The notes: a model not told the origin generated them from the sequence alone. A DNA stretch of 64,000 bases from Hermatobates lingyangjiaoensis (GCA_026182355.1 JAPFBL010000240.1:124001-188000); one strand, 5' to 3'. Positions 11,851 to 23,045 are shown, counted from the stretch's first letter. Program-made: numbers and translations.

Positions 11851-12149
11851 TTTTTAGCTTAATCAATAATATTATATTTCTTTACACTTACAAGCTTTCG
11901 ATTTTCTCAGAAATCATCTTCAGGTATATATCATTATTAAACAGATTAAATCACACAATAACAATTTTTCAAATGTTAAACAGACATTAAAAGGAATAAA
12001 AATTTAGATGTTAATAGAACTAGATAAACTTTGTGAAAAAATAAAACAAGTCCACTGTGACAAGTGTAAGGTTACAACTTGTCATTTACATTGCTTGGGG
12101 GTCCTGTCAATGTAGGCTTATTAAGTTTATAAGAACTATCGAAGTTCTT
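11851..12149 (-). mobile_element. PLE pLTR with hairpin motif
   Basis: Non-coding link between an endonuclease C-terminus upstream and an N-terminal frame downstream, the tandem pLTR arrangement typical of PLEs. The motif at 11923-11896 is CTGAAGA T GATTT-loop-AAATC GAAA. Confidence 0.7.
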
Positions 12150-12250
12150 ACAACTTGGTATTATGCCTATACAATTGGCCTGAATGTTCATAGAAGGTTG
12201 GACGTCCTTGATGTATAAGGCCTCGAGGATATGAAGGCGGCTGGTTTTAT
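12150..12250 (-). pseudogene. PLE GIY-YIG endonuclease C-terminal tail
   Basis: The frame reads SRLHILEALYIKDVQPSMNI, the conserved end of PLE-type GIY-YIG endonucleases (ILEALYIK and PSMN). The part upstream is lost into TA repeats at 12249-12340. Confidence 0.7.
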
Positions 12251-12424
12251 ATATATATATATATATATAATATATATATATATAAGTTATAAATATAAAT
12301 ATATATATATATTATATATTATTATATATATAAAATGAAAAAAGACAACAAATAGAAGAAGCGAGAAAACTTACTGGGTCGATATTGCGAACTGAAGTTC
12401 GTCGTCAGGGAGAAGAAGGGAAGA
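12251..12424 (-). mobile_element. TA-rich tract and a PLE pLTR fragment
   Basis: Compound (TA)n to 12340. Then a minus-strand motif at 12407-12385 has CTGACGA C GAACT/AGTTC, with GAAA changed to GCAA. Confidence 0.55.
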
Positions 12425-12548
12425 ATATATATATATATATATATATGTCAATGATCAAACCACAATAAGTCTTTTTTTCCCCTCCATTTCATATTGTAGT
12501 TTGATCATTGATTGTTATTTCACGAGTTTATGTGAAATCTTGTATCAA
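12425..12548. mobile_element. Family A inverted remnant, motif deleted
   Basis: (TA)n, then TCAATGATCAAACCACAATA, an inverted partner, and the terminal GATTGTTATTTCAC / GTGAAATCTTG hairpin. The central hairpin motif is missing. Confidence 0.65.
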
Positions 12549-12899
12549 TATATAAAATAAGAAATGCGTACATAAAATAAATAAAATAGTTTCAAAACTG
12601 CATACATATAAGAATTAATACTAATGTAGAATCGCAGAAAATATAAATATGAATAAACATAGCTGTCTTGCGTGAATTCAGTAGAGAACATTGAAATGAA
12701 GCACGCAAGGAAATACTACATAATTGTACCAGGTGTAATTTAGATTGCCGATGCCTCTTTAAATGCTTGTTTCTTTCAAGAACCATGTTATTATTATGTT
12801 CAAAGGCAGAGATCATATTAATTAACTTGTAATCAATGTACTACTTCCTATTAGCTTGTATTTATTAACTTTATATTTGCTGTAACTCATCATTTGCAA
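12549..12899. other. Intron, nothing recognised
   Basis: The minus-strand open frame here shows no family resemblance. Confidence 0.5.
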
Positions 12900-13060
12900 T
12901 GCCTAGTACTCCATTACACAATCAGATCAATGACAAGCGTCTAACATAACAAACTGGGTGCCAAATAACAAATGAGCCACAATTTCCTCCCCTAGAACAA
13001 CGTTCAAGGTGAACAATTTTAACTTTGGTTTGGAAACAAAACAACTATTCTTATACATTT
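12900..13060 (+). repeat. SINE/LINE tail-like repeat
   Basis: GGTGCCAAATAACAAATGAG and the following CCTCCCCTAGAACA block match 55465-55530. Confidence 0.5.
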
Positions 13061-13360
13061 ATTCAAAATATTGTAAATTGTAAGTTTGCTTTAAATTTCT
13101 TCTCTTTAAAAAATAAATATAATTAGTTTATTATAAAATAAATTACAGTAAATAAATAATCGTCGCTTTATACTTTAGATATGTAATGTATATTTCTATA
13201 TCAAGAAAAATACACATTTCAAAACAAAAAAAAAAATGCTTTGAAATAATGCATGCTTTGAAATAATGCAAACAAAATATCAATAATTTTTTTTTAATTA
13301 TCACAAATGTTTACAGAATTGAAGTAAAATAAAATTATGAGCCTATAATTATAAACTGTA
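13061..13360. other. AT-rich intron
   Basis: Contains an 18-bp tandem duplication (ATGCTTTGAAATAATGC, about 13235-13270); otherwise nothing. Confidence 0.5.
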
Positions 13361-13480
13361 TATATATATATATATAACAAATATCACATAAACACGTGAA
13401 ATAACAATCAATGTTTAAACCACAATATGCAAAGTGGAAAAAAGACCAAGATCTTTCATAATGTGATTTGATCATATTTA
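13361..13480 (-). mobile_element. Family A fragment
   Basis: (TA)n, terminal ATCACATAAACACGTGAAAT hairpin, AATCAATGTTTAAACCACAA and GACCAAGATCTTTCA; the motif is truncated. Confidence 0.7.
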
Positions 13481-14229
13481 TATACTTTGGCATAAGTCGG
13501 AGTGTTTCAATTCAAAGAATTAGCACTCAAAAAAACCTCACTAAATACTATATTATATAATGTTATTTATATTATATACAACATGATTCAAGTTGTTGAA
13601 ACAATATCATTAATCAAGTAGTACTAATCAAATTCATGATTTTTTTTACATACATACATATTAAATGTATTTTAATTATATTTTATTCGGAATAGTCAAT
13701 ATGAGGTATTAATGAATTTTCTTGTCCGGTTTTATGTTAAATAAAGTTAAAATGATATATTTAATATAAGAAAAGGATTGTTTAGATATAAATAACGTAT
13801 TAGTCTTGGATAGTTTTTAAAATAAACTAAACAATTCTGTCCTCTATACCAGTTTTTATGCTATATGCACAATATGGATTACTGCCAATGGGTTCTTTTA
13901 TTATAAACTATTTAAATGCATCTGCCAAAATATAGTCACATTATACGATTAATACTGTAATTATTATAATAGAAGTGATGTGAAATTGAAGAGTATTTTT
14001 TTTAGCACTAATTTATTTCATGTTGAAATATTACGTCAATGAATTCAACTTGGAGAAAAGCTGAAGTAATAAGGTAAAGTCGTTGAGATATTTATTTATC
14101 TACCGTTCTCATTAGTAACACTATATGAAAAGGTCATATATATGTCGAATACTAAATGTTTTATACTAAATCACTGATGTTAAGGGTCATTAGGCATAGT
14201 TAGTTTTTGGATGGAAGGCTCCACGTGTC
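13481..14229. other. AT-rich intron, nothing recognised
   Basis: No repeat family or coding signal seen. Confidence 0.5.
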
Positions 14230-14290
14230 GTTGGCACCCATGGTCCAGTGGTCCATGCTTAATGGGCTCTGAATCATGAATGAGCCGCAA
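14230..14290 (+). repeat. tRNA-Gln(CTG)-like 5' half, pseudogene or SINE head
   Basis: ATGGTCCAGTGGTCCATGCT followed by GGGCTCTGAATCATGA resembles the D arm and anticodon arm of tRNA-Gln (loop ACTCTGAAT type). No T arm or acceptor 3' half follows, so this is not a functional tRNA. Confidence 0.4.
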
Positions 14291-14499
14291 CTTTGTCTTT
14301 TAAGTTGCAAAAAGATAAAAAGAAAAACGTTTCTTACAACTTTGTTTATGGAAGTAAATATATGGTTGTTTTTAGATGTTTTGTTACGTATTTACATCAA
14401 ACGTTCATGTGGTAGCTTGAAATCGGGTAATTTTTTATATATATTTATGTATATCCATAAGAAGTATATACATAAATTTTATATGCCATAGTATATATT
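14291..14499. other. Intron, nothing recognised
   Basis: The plus-strand open frame here is AT-rich and resembles nothing I know. Confidence 0.4.
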
Positions 14500-14640
14500 T
14501 TTCTGACCCTGTTGAAGGCCGCTTGTTACTGTTGAAAGATCTTAGTCTTTTTTCTATTTCTCATCATAGTTTGGACGTTGATTTATTTTTCACAAGTTTT
14601 TTGTGAAATATATATATATATTATATATATTATATAAAAT
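14500..14640 (+). mobile_element. Family A fragment
   Basis: CTGACCCTGTTGAAGGCCGC is a decayed motif. GTTACTGTTGAAAGATCTTA, the GTTTGGACGTTGATT segment and the terminal hairpin follow, then (TA)n. Confidence 0.7.
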
Positions 14641-15085
14641 ATTAGTATAAGTGCAGCATATTTCTGAAGACAAATGGTTAAAGTATGAAGAGCTTCTCTT
14701 GCGCCTTTGCTGATGGCCGATTCAAATTATGGTGAGTAGGCACTTTTAGCTGGAGGAATTGAAAAACCAATATCAAACAACTTTAATGAAACACAAAAAA
14801 CTGGGTGGAAACAAGCTTTCGACCACAATTGGTCATCTTCAGGTTAATATATTTAATTTAATGAATGTTAATATAATTAACTGAAAAGTAATTTTAAAAT
14901 TAAACTAACAATTTTAAGATATAAAACAAAGAAGAGCGGTTGAGAGGAAAACAAAGAGAGGTTCCAGCAGGGTTGCAACAACTACAGTTTGCCCTCAATT
15001 GCTGTCAACCCTATGGGCTCTAACTCTCTAACAAATTTAAGCTATTATCGAAAGTAGTGCTACTTGGACACATTGATTATTAATA
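14641..15085 (-). mobile_element. PLE pLTR fragment, GACCA/TGGTC motif
   Basis: The motif on the minus strand at 14842-14817 is CTGAAGA T GACCA-ATTG-TGGTC GAAA, followed by GCTTG as in the unit at 27185. Flanks are unassigned. Confidence 0.6.
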
Positions 15086-15333
15086 TGTATATATATATAT
15101 GTATATATATATAATAGAGTTAAAACAAAGGTAGCATACAGATAGACACAGGTGAAGAGTACTACCGGAAGGTGGAGCGGTGACTCTTGCGTCCCCTCCT
15201 GATGACGACGATTGTCGAAATATAGAAGTGAGTTAAGCCTTTGTCTATCTGTATTACCTTCGTTTTACCTATATTTTATTTAAATGTCCGCAGGACCGTT
15301 TCATATATTGATATATATATATATATATATTTA
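15086..15333 (+). mobile_element. Family C element with inverted ends between (TA)n
   Basis: The ends AAAACAAAGGTAGCATACAG (left) and CTGTATTACCTTCGTTTTAC (right) are inverted. The motif at 15199-15220 is CTGATGA C GAC-GATT-GTC GAAA. The right end GCAGGACCGTTTC is shared with family D. Confidence 0.7.
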
Positions 15334-15600
15334 CAAAATTGAATAAACGGTCCACATGAACTATAAAACTTCATATTACACAAAATACGACACAGAAAAA
15401 AGATAAAATGCACACATACTATTCAATCGCGTTCTGTTTTTTCGATGTGAGGAGATCTCTCTTATTTCTTTCTCTCTTCTAGTCCTCTCCTGATGACGGA
15501 CAATAGTCGGAAATATTGAATTTAGTAAGTGTGCATTTTATCTTTTTTCTGCGACATGTTTTGTGTAATTTAAGTTATATATATTTACATTCAGATATTT
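15334..15600 (+). mobile_element. Family C element, second type
   Basis: The ends GACACAGAAAAAAGATAAAA and TTTTATCTTTTTTCTGCGAC are inverted. The motif near 15485-15512 has a one-base change in the stem (CTGATGACGGACAATAGTCG). Confidence 0.65.
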
Positions 15601-15760
15601 ATGCCTATCTGTATGTTACCTTCGTTTAACTCTATCGAGTATATATAAAGTTCAAGCAGATGAAGAAACAAAAGGAACTAAAAACACACATTTACAGTCT
15701 CTAATTTTCGGTTTAAACCGTCTTCAGGAGAGATAAGACTTCTTAAGGGAAAGAAGGTAA
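15601..15760 (-). mobile_element. Family E-like pLTR fragment
   Basis: AACACACATTTACAGTCTCT, then on the minus strand CTGAAGA C GGTTTAAACC GAAA at about 15734-15708. Confidence 0.6.
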
Positions 15761-16941
15761 CTGTCGTTACTGTTATATCTTAGATTTCCTTATTGCATCC
15801 ATAAGTTCCTTCAGTCCATTGTTTAACTATCCAGTTTTTATCGAATACAGCCTTTTCCTAGAATTTTACTTTGAAAACTCTTTAAATTCAGTTCTATCTA
15901 ACTCTTATAACTGGACAATAGAACATCCTCTAGCCCTCGGGTGCTATGCTAACCTACCGCAGATATGCTACATTTAGGGTATCTATATAAAACCTTGTCA
16001 GTCTCTAAAAACCCTCTCAAAACACACTTCTTATTAGACATCACTTAATAGCGATCTTCAATACTCTTGCATCTTTGACTTTTTCACCTAGATTTTGTAA
16101 CTCTATCATCAACTAACCTAAAGAAACTGGTGAATGGTTCACCATCTGCAAATGATAACATCCAATATTTTGCAAGACGCAAGAATATTGAAAATATGTC
16201 GTAATACCACTAATAGCAATTATCAACTGAAATTATTCAATTGAAGACAACAAAAATATATATATGTATAAAACCATATTTATTATTGAATTAGAATTCT
16301 AAAAAGAAAGAATCGAATTAATTATTTGTATTATTTCCTGTCAATCTATATGACTCATTCAAACATAATTTAATATGCATTATTCTGAGAACAGATTGAT
16401 TTATTTCTATTTATATTATTATTATTATTAAACTACTAAATACAAGCAATTCACATTTCATTTTTTATAATCATGTAAGTGAAAAATAATTCTGATAAAT
16501 AAATATTGCATTTTTTTATCTTTATTCTTTTTTGTTATCATTCACTCGTTTAGTTTTTATTAACAAGAAATAATGAAAACAAGTTAAAATGTATAATTAA
16601 TTCAAGTAAATAAATAAGACATGGCATATTGCAACACTTCCTTTTCTGTTGATGATTTGGTAGATGTAATATGTTTCAAGGTGTTTTACAAAACTATGCT
16701 GTTTGATCATGTATAATTGGCAGTTTTTTTTTTTGAGATTACATTTAAATTAATGCTAATCTGGCTTGTTTCTTTTTATAATTGACTCACGTTCACTTAG
16801 CAATACCTTCTAAGAGTTCCACAATTATTCTAAACAAACCTCCTGTCAATCGATTTTCGTTAAAATTGATAAAATTTAAAAACCATTTTAAATATAAATC
16901 AGTTAATTAACTTTATTGTCCCATAATTGAATTCATCTAGT
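15761..16941. other. Intron, nothing recognised
   Basis: Slightly GC-richer at 15900-16000. No family or gene. Confidence 0.5.
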
Positions 16942-17146
16942 GGTTTACTTACAATAGAGGTCCACCTTGAGCACATCGGTGGTGCGTTGTGCCCCTGTCG
17001 TACCATTTGGTTTGAAGGGGGTTTGGGCACCGCTGGTGTGGCTAAAGGGTACCACGTAAAAAACATCAATCTGGTTGCTTCATGTCATGTTATTGGCCGA
17101 AAGGTCAGAGTGCATGTTTATGAATCAAACAGGTTTACTTACAATA
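16942..17146. mobile_element. 175-bp insertion flanked by 15-bp target-site duplication
   Basis: GGTTTACTTACAATA occurs at 16942-16956 and again at 17132-17146, exactly flanking a 175-bp segment that is GC-richer than its surroundings. The duplication length fits LINE-driven retroposition. The insert has no poly-A tail and I recognise neither a SINE head nor an RNA gene in it; the open frame through it is probably accidental. Confidence 0.6.
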
Positions 17147-17335
17147 AAGAGAAGTGTAGTACACTAGAGATCAATAGTATTGCTGTTTACGTTAAATAAT
17201 AGAAAACAAAACTAAATGTGCCAGTTTATTTCTTTCTTTAAGCATATACAAAAGTATGGTTAGTAACTGAAACTAATGAAAAGAATATGTAATCTGAACC
17301 AACATTGTTATTCATATATATTCTTAATATAAAAA
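17147..17335. other. AT-rich intron
   Basis: Nothing recognised. Confidence 0.4.
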
Positions 17336-17535
17336 GATTTCACATAAACAAATCCTGCGCTTTCACCCTTTTAAAATACCACTCTTCCCTCCCACTCTTC
17401 TCAACTCCTCACCCGATGTTTTCTGCATCTAGTGTTCAGTTTGGTTTTTGACTCTGACGAAGACCGCTTGTTACGGTTGAAAGATCTTAGTCTTGTTTTC
17501 CCATTTCTTATTGTGGTTTGATCATTGATATATTC
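17336..17535 (+). mobile_element. Family A pLTR fragment with its upstream region
   Basis: CTGCGCTTTCACCCTTTTAA to TCTGCATCTAGTGTTCAGTT repeats the stretch at 60300-60390 almost base for base. The intact motif (about 17454-17482) and GTTTGATCATTGATAT follow. Confidence 0.8.
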
Positions 17536-18430
17536 TTAATATGTATTAATATATTGATGTAGCTTCTTGAACTCTGATTCTTACCATTCAAAATGGGTTT
17601 CTTGAGGATTAAGTCCAAAGATTAACTACTCCTTATTATAAGACAGCTTTCTAGTAAAGATCGTTCGACATTCTCAAGGATAAAAACAAGTACTATTATA
17701 AACAAATACATCTACAGATCATCAACTAACAGAAAACAAAATAACGCAACAAGCAATAAAAAAACAAAATAAAGTAAAAAAACAAAACAAATATAGACAG
17801 TGTTATTGTTCTTTTTATAGAACAGTTGTGTTTTTAATATAATTACTTTTATTGATTATTAAGGATAAACAATTTTAGAAAGATTAGTAATACTGCAAAA
17901 TAACTCTGGGAGAATATTCAAGGAAACAGAAAACAAAAATCACAATAAGCAATCATAAAAATAACACAAGCAAAATATAACAGAAGGAATCATCAATCTA
18001 TAAAGTTATTACCTTTTTTTTTTTTTGAAGGAAAAAAATATTTACATTTATCCAACACAGCGTCAAAACAGATACGAAAACAAAGGGAGGTTACATAACC
18101 ATAAATCAAAACAAGCCACTCCTGCCAGTACAAATTAATTACTGCATAATAAAGGTTAAATAAAAAAGCATATTAAATGGAATAGAAAGAAAACCAAAAA
18201 AATAAATACATTACATAAAAGAAACGACAGTACATACTAGTTTACGGATTATTGCAAGAGACAGGAAATTTTGTTCCCCAATAAAATCTTATTTTTGGAA
18301 GAAGAAATATATTTCTGATATTAATATATATGCTCTTAATATATTTTCTGAAAGAATTTATATAACGCATTATATATATGTTTTTATATAACTGTATATA
18401 TTTATATGTACAACTGTATATATTTATATT
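17536..18430. other. AT-rich intron, nothing recognised
   Basis: A-rich, with open frames of low complexity. Confidence 0.5.
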
Positions 18431-18439
18431 CAAAACTAA

Positions 18440-18960
18440 AGTTTATTGAGACACGGTCAGTTCTTCAGGTTCAACTTAAACTCTCATTGCCAACATTTCG
18501 GTTTTTATTTAAAAATTTTTCATAGGCAGAAGTATAAATTTTGAAACAGAAATCTAATTATTACATTACAAATTATTTTTCAAAGAAAACTTATTTTTTT
18601 AATTAATTTACGGTCGACACTTTTATCAAAATTTATATATATATATATACAACTGTAGACCACTTTAGTTCTTAACTTTTGTAGAAACAGAAAAACTAAG
18701 TATTACATTACAAATTATTTTACAAAGAAAAATAATTTGTAATGTAATATTTAGTTTTTCTATTTTAAAATTTATACTTTTGCATATGAAAAAGTTTCAC
18801 ATAAAAACCGAAACGCTGGCAATGAGAATTTAATTTGAACCTGAAGAGCTGACCGAGTCCCCAATAAACTTTAGTTTTATTTCTATTCCACGTTCGATAC
18901 TTTTATCAATATTTATATGTATATATACAACTGTAAACCACTTTAGTTCTTCACTTTTGT
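18440..18960. mobile_element. Family L inverted pair
   Basis: The minus half has GTTCTTCAGGTTCAA, CTCTCATTGCCAAC and TTTCGG. The plus half at 18790-18890 has ACCGAAACGCTGGCAATGAG and CCTGAAGAGCTGACCGAGTC. Inner ATTACATTACAAATTATTTT segments are also inverted. Confidence 0.65.
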
Positions 18961-19166
18961 AGATTACTTATTTCTGCTGAAGACAGATTTCGCAGAAATT
19001 GACATTATGAGTGTTCTTCACTTTGATGCACTAGTAACCCACAAAAAAGTAAAAATATATTTTTAAAAATTTCATAAAAATAAAATCATAAAAGTATATG
19101 ACTAACTATATTTTTATTTGCGTGGGTTACTTGAATGTTTATATCATATGAGTGTTTGTATCACTC

Positions 19167-19172
<6 letters not shown>
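18961..19172. other. Intron, short inverted traces
   Basis: CTGCTGAAGACAGATTTCGC at about 18977 may be another decayed motif. Otherwise nothing. Confidence 0.35.
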
Positions 19173-19209
<37 letters not shown>

Positions 19210-19482
19210 TATATATATACCAATTAAAATAAGCAGTGAACACATAAACAGAAACACAACAAAGACTCACTTTTCAATATTTCGACCGTAATGGCGGTCG
19301 TCCTCAGGAGAAGAAGTGAATTGACGGAGTGAATTGTCGCTCCGTCAATTCACTTCTTCTCCTGAGGACGACCGCCATTACGGTCGAAATATTGAAAAGT
19401 GAGTCTTTGTTGTGTTTCTGTTTATGTGTCACTGCTTATTTTAATTGTTATTTGTCCTGCCGGACCGTTTTTCGTTTATCAT

Positions 19483-19520
<38 letters not shown>
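19173..19520. mobile_element. Family D inverted pair between (TA)n
   Basis: Motifs at 19307-19280 (minus) and 19362-19389 (plus) read CTGAGGA C GACCG-CCATTA-CGGTC GAAA. TTCACTT before and AAGTGA after the motif also pair. The ends run into GGACCGTTTTTCG and TA repeats at 19173-19222 and 19484-19517. Confidence 0.8.
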
Positions 19521-19522
<2 letters not shown>

Positions 19523-19559
19523 CCGTAGAGTTTTTTCAGTTTAAATTTATATTAGTTTT

Positions 19560-19785
19560 TTTAAGTAAATTGTGAAACTACGATTCCAAATAACTTTCTT
19601 GATAATGGTCGACGAAGACCGAAACATGTCGATGATATACAGAAATAAAAATTTTGGTGAACTGATTTATCTTGTCCCAAACTTATGGAAGCCAGAGGTA
19701 AGGAAATTTGAAAAATTAATTCGAAAATGTGTCAAAATTGAAATAGGCATAGGTTTTAATAGAATATATATATATATATAAACAC
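19560..19785 (+). pseudogene. PLE motif plus N-terminal fragment
   Basis: A TTGATAA T GGTC-loop-GACC GAAA motif at about 19600-19624 is followed by GELIYLVPNLWKPEVRKFEK and FNR, then ATATAT at the position where other copies have FNEIC. Confidence 0.7.
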
Positions 19786-20059
19786 AGTTGTTAAAGTGTG
19801 GAACATTTAGAATAATTGGACTGTGGATGTTATTTTTGTGGTAGCACTGGAGTAAGATGTGAAGCGAGATGGTCATTGAATGACGGGGGGAAAAAAACTT
19901 TTGTTGTAAAAAAAATGGAAAAAACCTAAATATAAAACAGTCAGGTCAGAAGATTATTTTTGTAGGGAAGTGAGCCAAGAATTCAATAAAAATTAAAGAA
20001 AGATAAGATAAAGAAACGGGATGAATTAAACGTTATTTGGAACAGAACCAAAAATTAGG
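19786..20059. other. Intron, nothing recognised
   Basis: No repeat family or coding signal seen. Confidence 0.4.
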
Positions 20060-20410
20060 TATAATTGGGAAGAATTGAGGTTTGGAAAATCGTGGACAAA
20101 AAGCCGTAGAGCTCCTGTTTAATTGGTAGTTATCGGTGGATCTGAGAGGCCAGGTGTGTTGGGTATCGCGCAGGCGCTATCTTACAAGAAGAGAAGAAGA
20201 AGAAAAAAAAAAGTTACCCTCCCCGAGTAGCCGAGTCTAGACACCTTGTCGCAAAATTAAATATTCTCGAGCCCCGGTGAGAGAGGTGTAGATCACCTAT
20301 GTGACATCACAGCCGTTTGATAGCATCTTCTGTTTTCTCACGGCTAAGAACTTCCTTGAACTTCAAGGCCCAACAACTTCCTTCCTCATATATGACTTGT
20401 TAATGTTAAT
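20060..20410. promoter_or_regulatory. GC-richer island, candidate intronic regulatory element
   Basis: Non-repetitive by eye, with TTTAATTGG, TATCGCGCAGGCGCTATC, TGTGACATCA and TGATAGC. GCGCAGGCG is shared with the 9.74-10.14 kb island. Regulatory role is inferred from composition only. Confidence 0.35.
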
Positions 20411-21116
20411 TTCATCTGATGCCAGATGTCACCCGTATTGTTTTAAAAACAAGTCTAATATCTATTTTAATTAAGTCAAGTAGAAAATAATTTTACTTCT
20501 CATTTTTGATTAAAATATAATGCATTCATTTTTTTTTTATTTTTCTATAAAAGCTGCTAAAGTTACCGTTAAACATATAAGACTGTTTATTCATATTTAC
20601 ACTATTTGGAACTTTTTTCCCTTAAAATAAACTATATAAAACTATTATATAAACCTTCTGAAGATAAGGCATTGCGTAAAATTCTTGTGAAGCACCCCCA
20701 CTGAAATATTAAATTCCTTTCTCAGAGCATTCTGAAACAGTATTTCTCCTTTGGGACATTTTTAAAACAGAACACAGAATATGAACCATGGCTTATTGTT
20801 TGCATTATCTGAATGCTTTTTTACACTTGTTTGATGTTAATAACAAAATATTTTCTTTAACTAGTCCAGGGTAAAAATTTCTTCTAACAGTGAAATCAAT
20901 AAACAAAATATTAGATAAATATGTTTTAAGAAGCAAATTTTAACCCAGTTTGAAATATATAGCATATTTAAAAAAAAATGTTTCTAATCCCTACTAGAGT
21001 ACTGGCTTCTAAATTTTAAATTACTACGGCTGCTTGAACATTAATCTCGCGTTGGAATTTTTTGCCTATTTGCTACGAATTACCGATGATTTCCAATTAA
21101 GTGTTTAGATTTGGTT
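20411..21116. other. AT-rich intron, nothing recognised
   Basis: No repeat family or coding signal seen. Confidence 0.5.
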
Positions 21117-21425
21117 AGTTGGCAATGGTATCTCACTAGATAGCACACATAAGCCAAAGATTGGCCCTTTGTGATAGCATACAAAAACATTCTACTTTGA
21201 GCATCCTGAATTTTGCTTACCTCAAATATCCTAAAAATAGGGATTTTCAACGAATACTTGATATCACACAGGCTTGGAATCGGCGGATTAACGTCCTTTT
21301 TGAGTCACGAGGTGATTGGATTTTTTTTACGTTCCGCTTGAATAAGTCGAGAGCCAGAGTGGGCGAAACCCGGATCTACCATCCAGAGGCGAGCACGTAG
21401 GCTACTGGGCTACCCAAGCTCCTAG
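21117..21425 (-). mobile_element. tRNA-derived SINE, copy 2
   Basis: The head on the minus strand has TGGGTAGCCCAGTAGCC and B box GGGTTTCGCCC. The body has CTCTGGCTCTCGAC and GACGTTAATCC relatives. The tail with CACAAAGGGCCAAT is shared with copy 3. Confidence 0.75.
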
Positions 21426-21565
21426 TATGTATTTACATTTACATCAAAGTTATAAAATAATTATTTTTTTCTGCTATTAGAAACACACATTGATTTCATG
21501 CCATTGTACAATACAGGGGGCAAAAGTGTGACTCATTTTTTATTTAGCCCTCATTAACGATGTAG
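21426..21565. other. Spacer, nothing recognised
   Basis: No repeat family or coding signal seen. Confidence 0.4.
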
Positions 21566-21685
21566 AAGCCTCATTACTGCAGACCCCAAATACACGTTGT
21601 CACCCATCCAAGCAGAAACTATGTCCAATGTAAGTTAACTCCGCTGATCGAGTATGAATCAACATAGCTTTGACCAATCTAACAG
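21566..21685 (-). rRNA. 5S rRNA-like pseudogene or 5S-derived SINE
   Basis: On the minus strand CTCGATCAGCGGAGTTAAC, then CTTGGATGGGTGAC and a GGTCTGCAGTAATGAGGCTT end, follow the order and spacing of the 3' two thirds of 5S rRNA (CGATCACCGAAGTTAAG, TTGGATGGGTGAC, GGTGCTGTAGGCTT). The 5' third is diverged. Too altered to be a working gene. Confidence 0.55.
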
Positions 21686-21782
21686 ATATGATACTAGCAA
21701 AAAGTTTATTAAATTATTCAATGAATGAACTGAAAATGTTATAAAAAAATTATTCGTCGGCAATTAGAAATATAAATATATA

Positions 21783-21895
21783 AACAAGATTTCACCATAA
21801 ACACGTGAAATAAGAATCAACGTCTAAACCAAGTAAGAAATTAGAAAAAAGACTTAGAACTTTGAACCATAACAAGTGGTCTTCCTCAGAGTGAA
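21783..21895 (-). mobile_element. Family A fragment
   Basis: TTTCACCATAAACACGTGAA, GACTTAGAACTTTGAACC and AACAAGTGGTCTTCCTCAGA: a diverged copy. Confidence 0.65.
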
Positions 21896-22714
21896 ACTGA
21901 TACTAATACATTTGTATTAATGTATATTACAATAAATAACACGGGATTCAAATTTTATATCAATAACACCACCTTCATTTTTATCGCTTTATCCAATAAA
22001 TTGTTCTCCATAATTTCATCTTAAATAGGAAATTAGCCAGTTTAAGAAAACAAACGTTTCATTCAATTTACATGACAGTAAGGTAAAAAGAAAATCAGAC
22101 TGCTATTAACAATTCGCAAATTAATTTGCATTAAATATTGTTTTACGTGAGAACTCCTTCAGTCTAACATCTAATTGAATGAAAGAACAATGTAAGTAAT
22201 TTGAAACGACGTAATGATCTAATCGGTGTTTATCCGATATAACGAATTCCGCGTAATTACAGATTGCACAACAACGACATTTTACATGATTTCTTAAAAA
22301 AAAAATATAATATTCATTAAATCAAATGTAATATACTCCATTATTTTCAAGCTTGTTAATTCTACAGAGATATGTAGTTTAACAATATACTAATCAGCCA
22401 CCTTGACATCCCAGCAGTTAAGAAAAAATAATAATAATATAAAATAATTAGATATTTTTGTCTTTAATACTGGTATTTCTGTATTTCAAGTAACTATGTC
22501 CACTACATATCAATTAAATTGGAACTTTTTTGGAATTAACGTAAAAATAAAAACAAATATAATTTTTACCAATTGATAAAAGGTTGTTTATGAATTTATA
22601 GTTATTCGTTTGAATTTGGAAAGAGTAAAGAACAGTTGTCACTAACCTTGCTACACTTGTTATAACACAAATGGAAGGAAATGCAAACATTATCAGATAT
22701 AGGTTATGTTACGT
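21896..22714. other. AT-rich intron, nothing recognised
   Basis: No repeat family or coding signal seen. Confidence 0.5.
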
Positions 22715-23045
22715 TAAGGTGCAGTGGCAGTGCCCCACAAGGGAACACATATGTCGAACATTGGCCCTTTGTGATAACGCACAAAGAAGACTGACTGATT
22801 CTACATTGAAAGTCCTACATTTTATTTAACAGAAGTGTATTTATAGTAAAGATCTTTAACGAGAACTTGGCATCGTAAAGGCTCGGTACCGACGGCTTAA
22901 CATCCTCCACGTGGAACTATGTCCACAGATTTATTCACCTTCCACGTGAATAAATCGAGGGTCAGAATGGGTATTAAACCTCGGACCTACCAGTTCAGAG
23001 GCGCGAAAGTTGCCAGTGAGCTAACCTGGTCCTCTACTTTATCAG
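22715..23045 (-). mobile_element. tRNA-derived SINE, copy 3
   Basis: Head GGTTAGCTCACTGGCAACTT with a B-box region GAGGTTTAATACCC. The body CACGTGGAAGGTGAATAAAT and the CACAAAGGGCCAATG tail match copy 2. Confidence 0.75.

Noticed and set aside
16927..17199. 90-codon plus-strand frame as a gene.
   Set aside because: It runs through both copies of a 15-bp target duplication and the inserted element, so the frame is most likely accidental.
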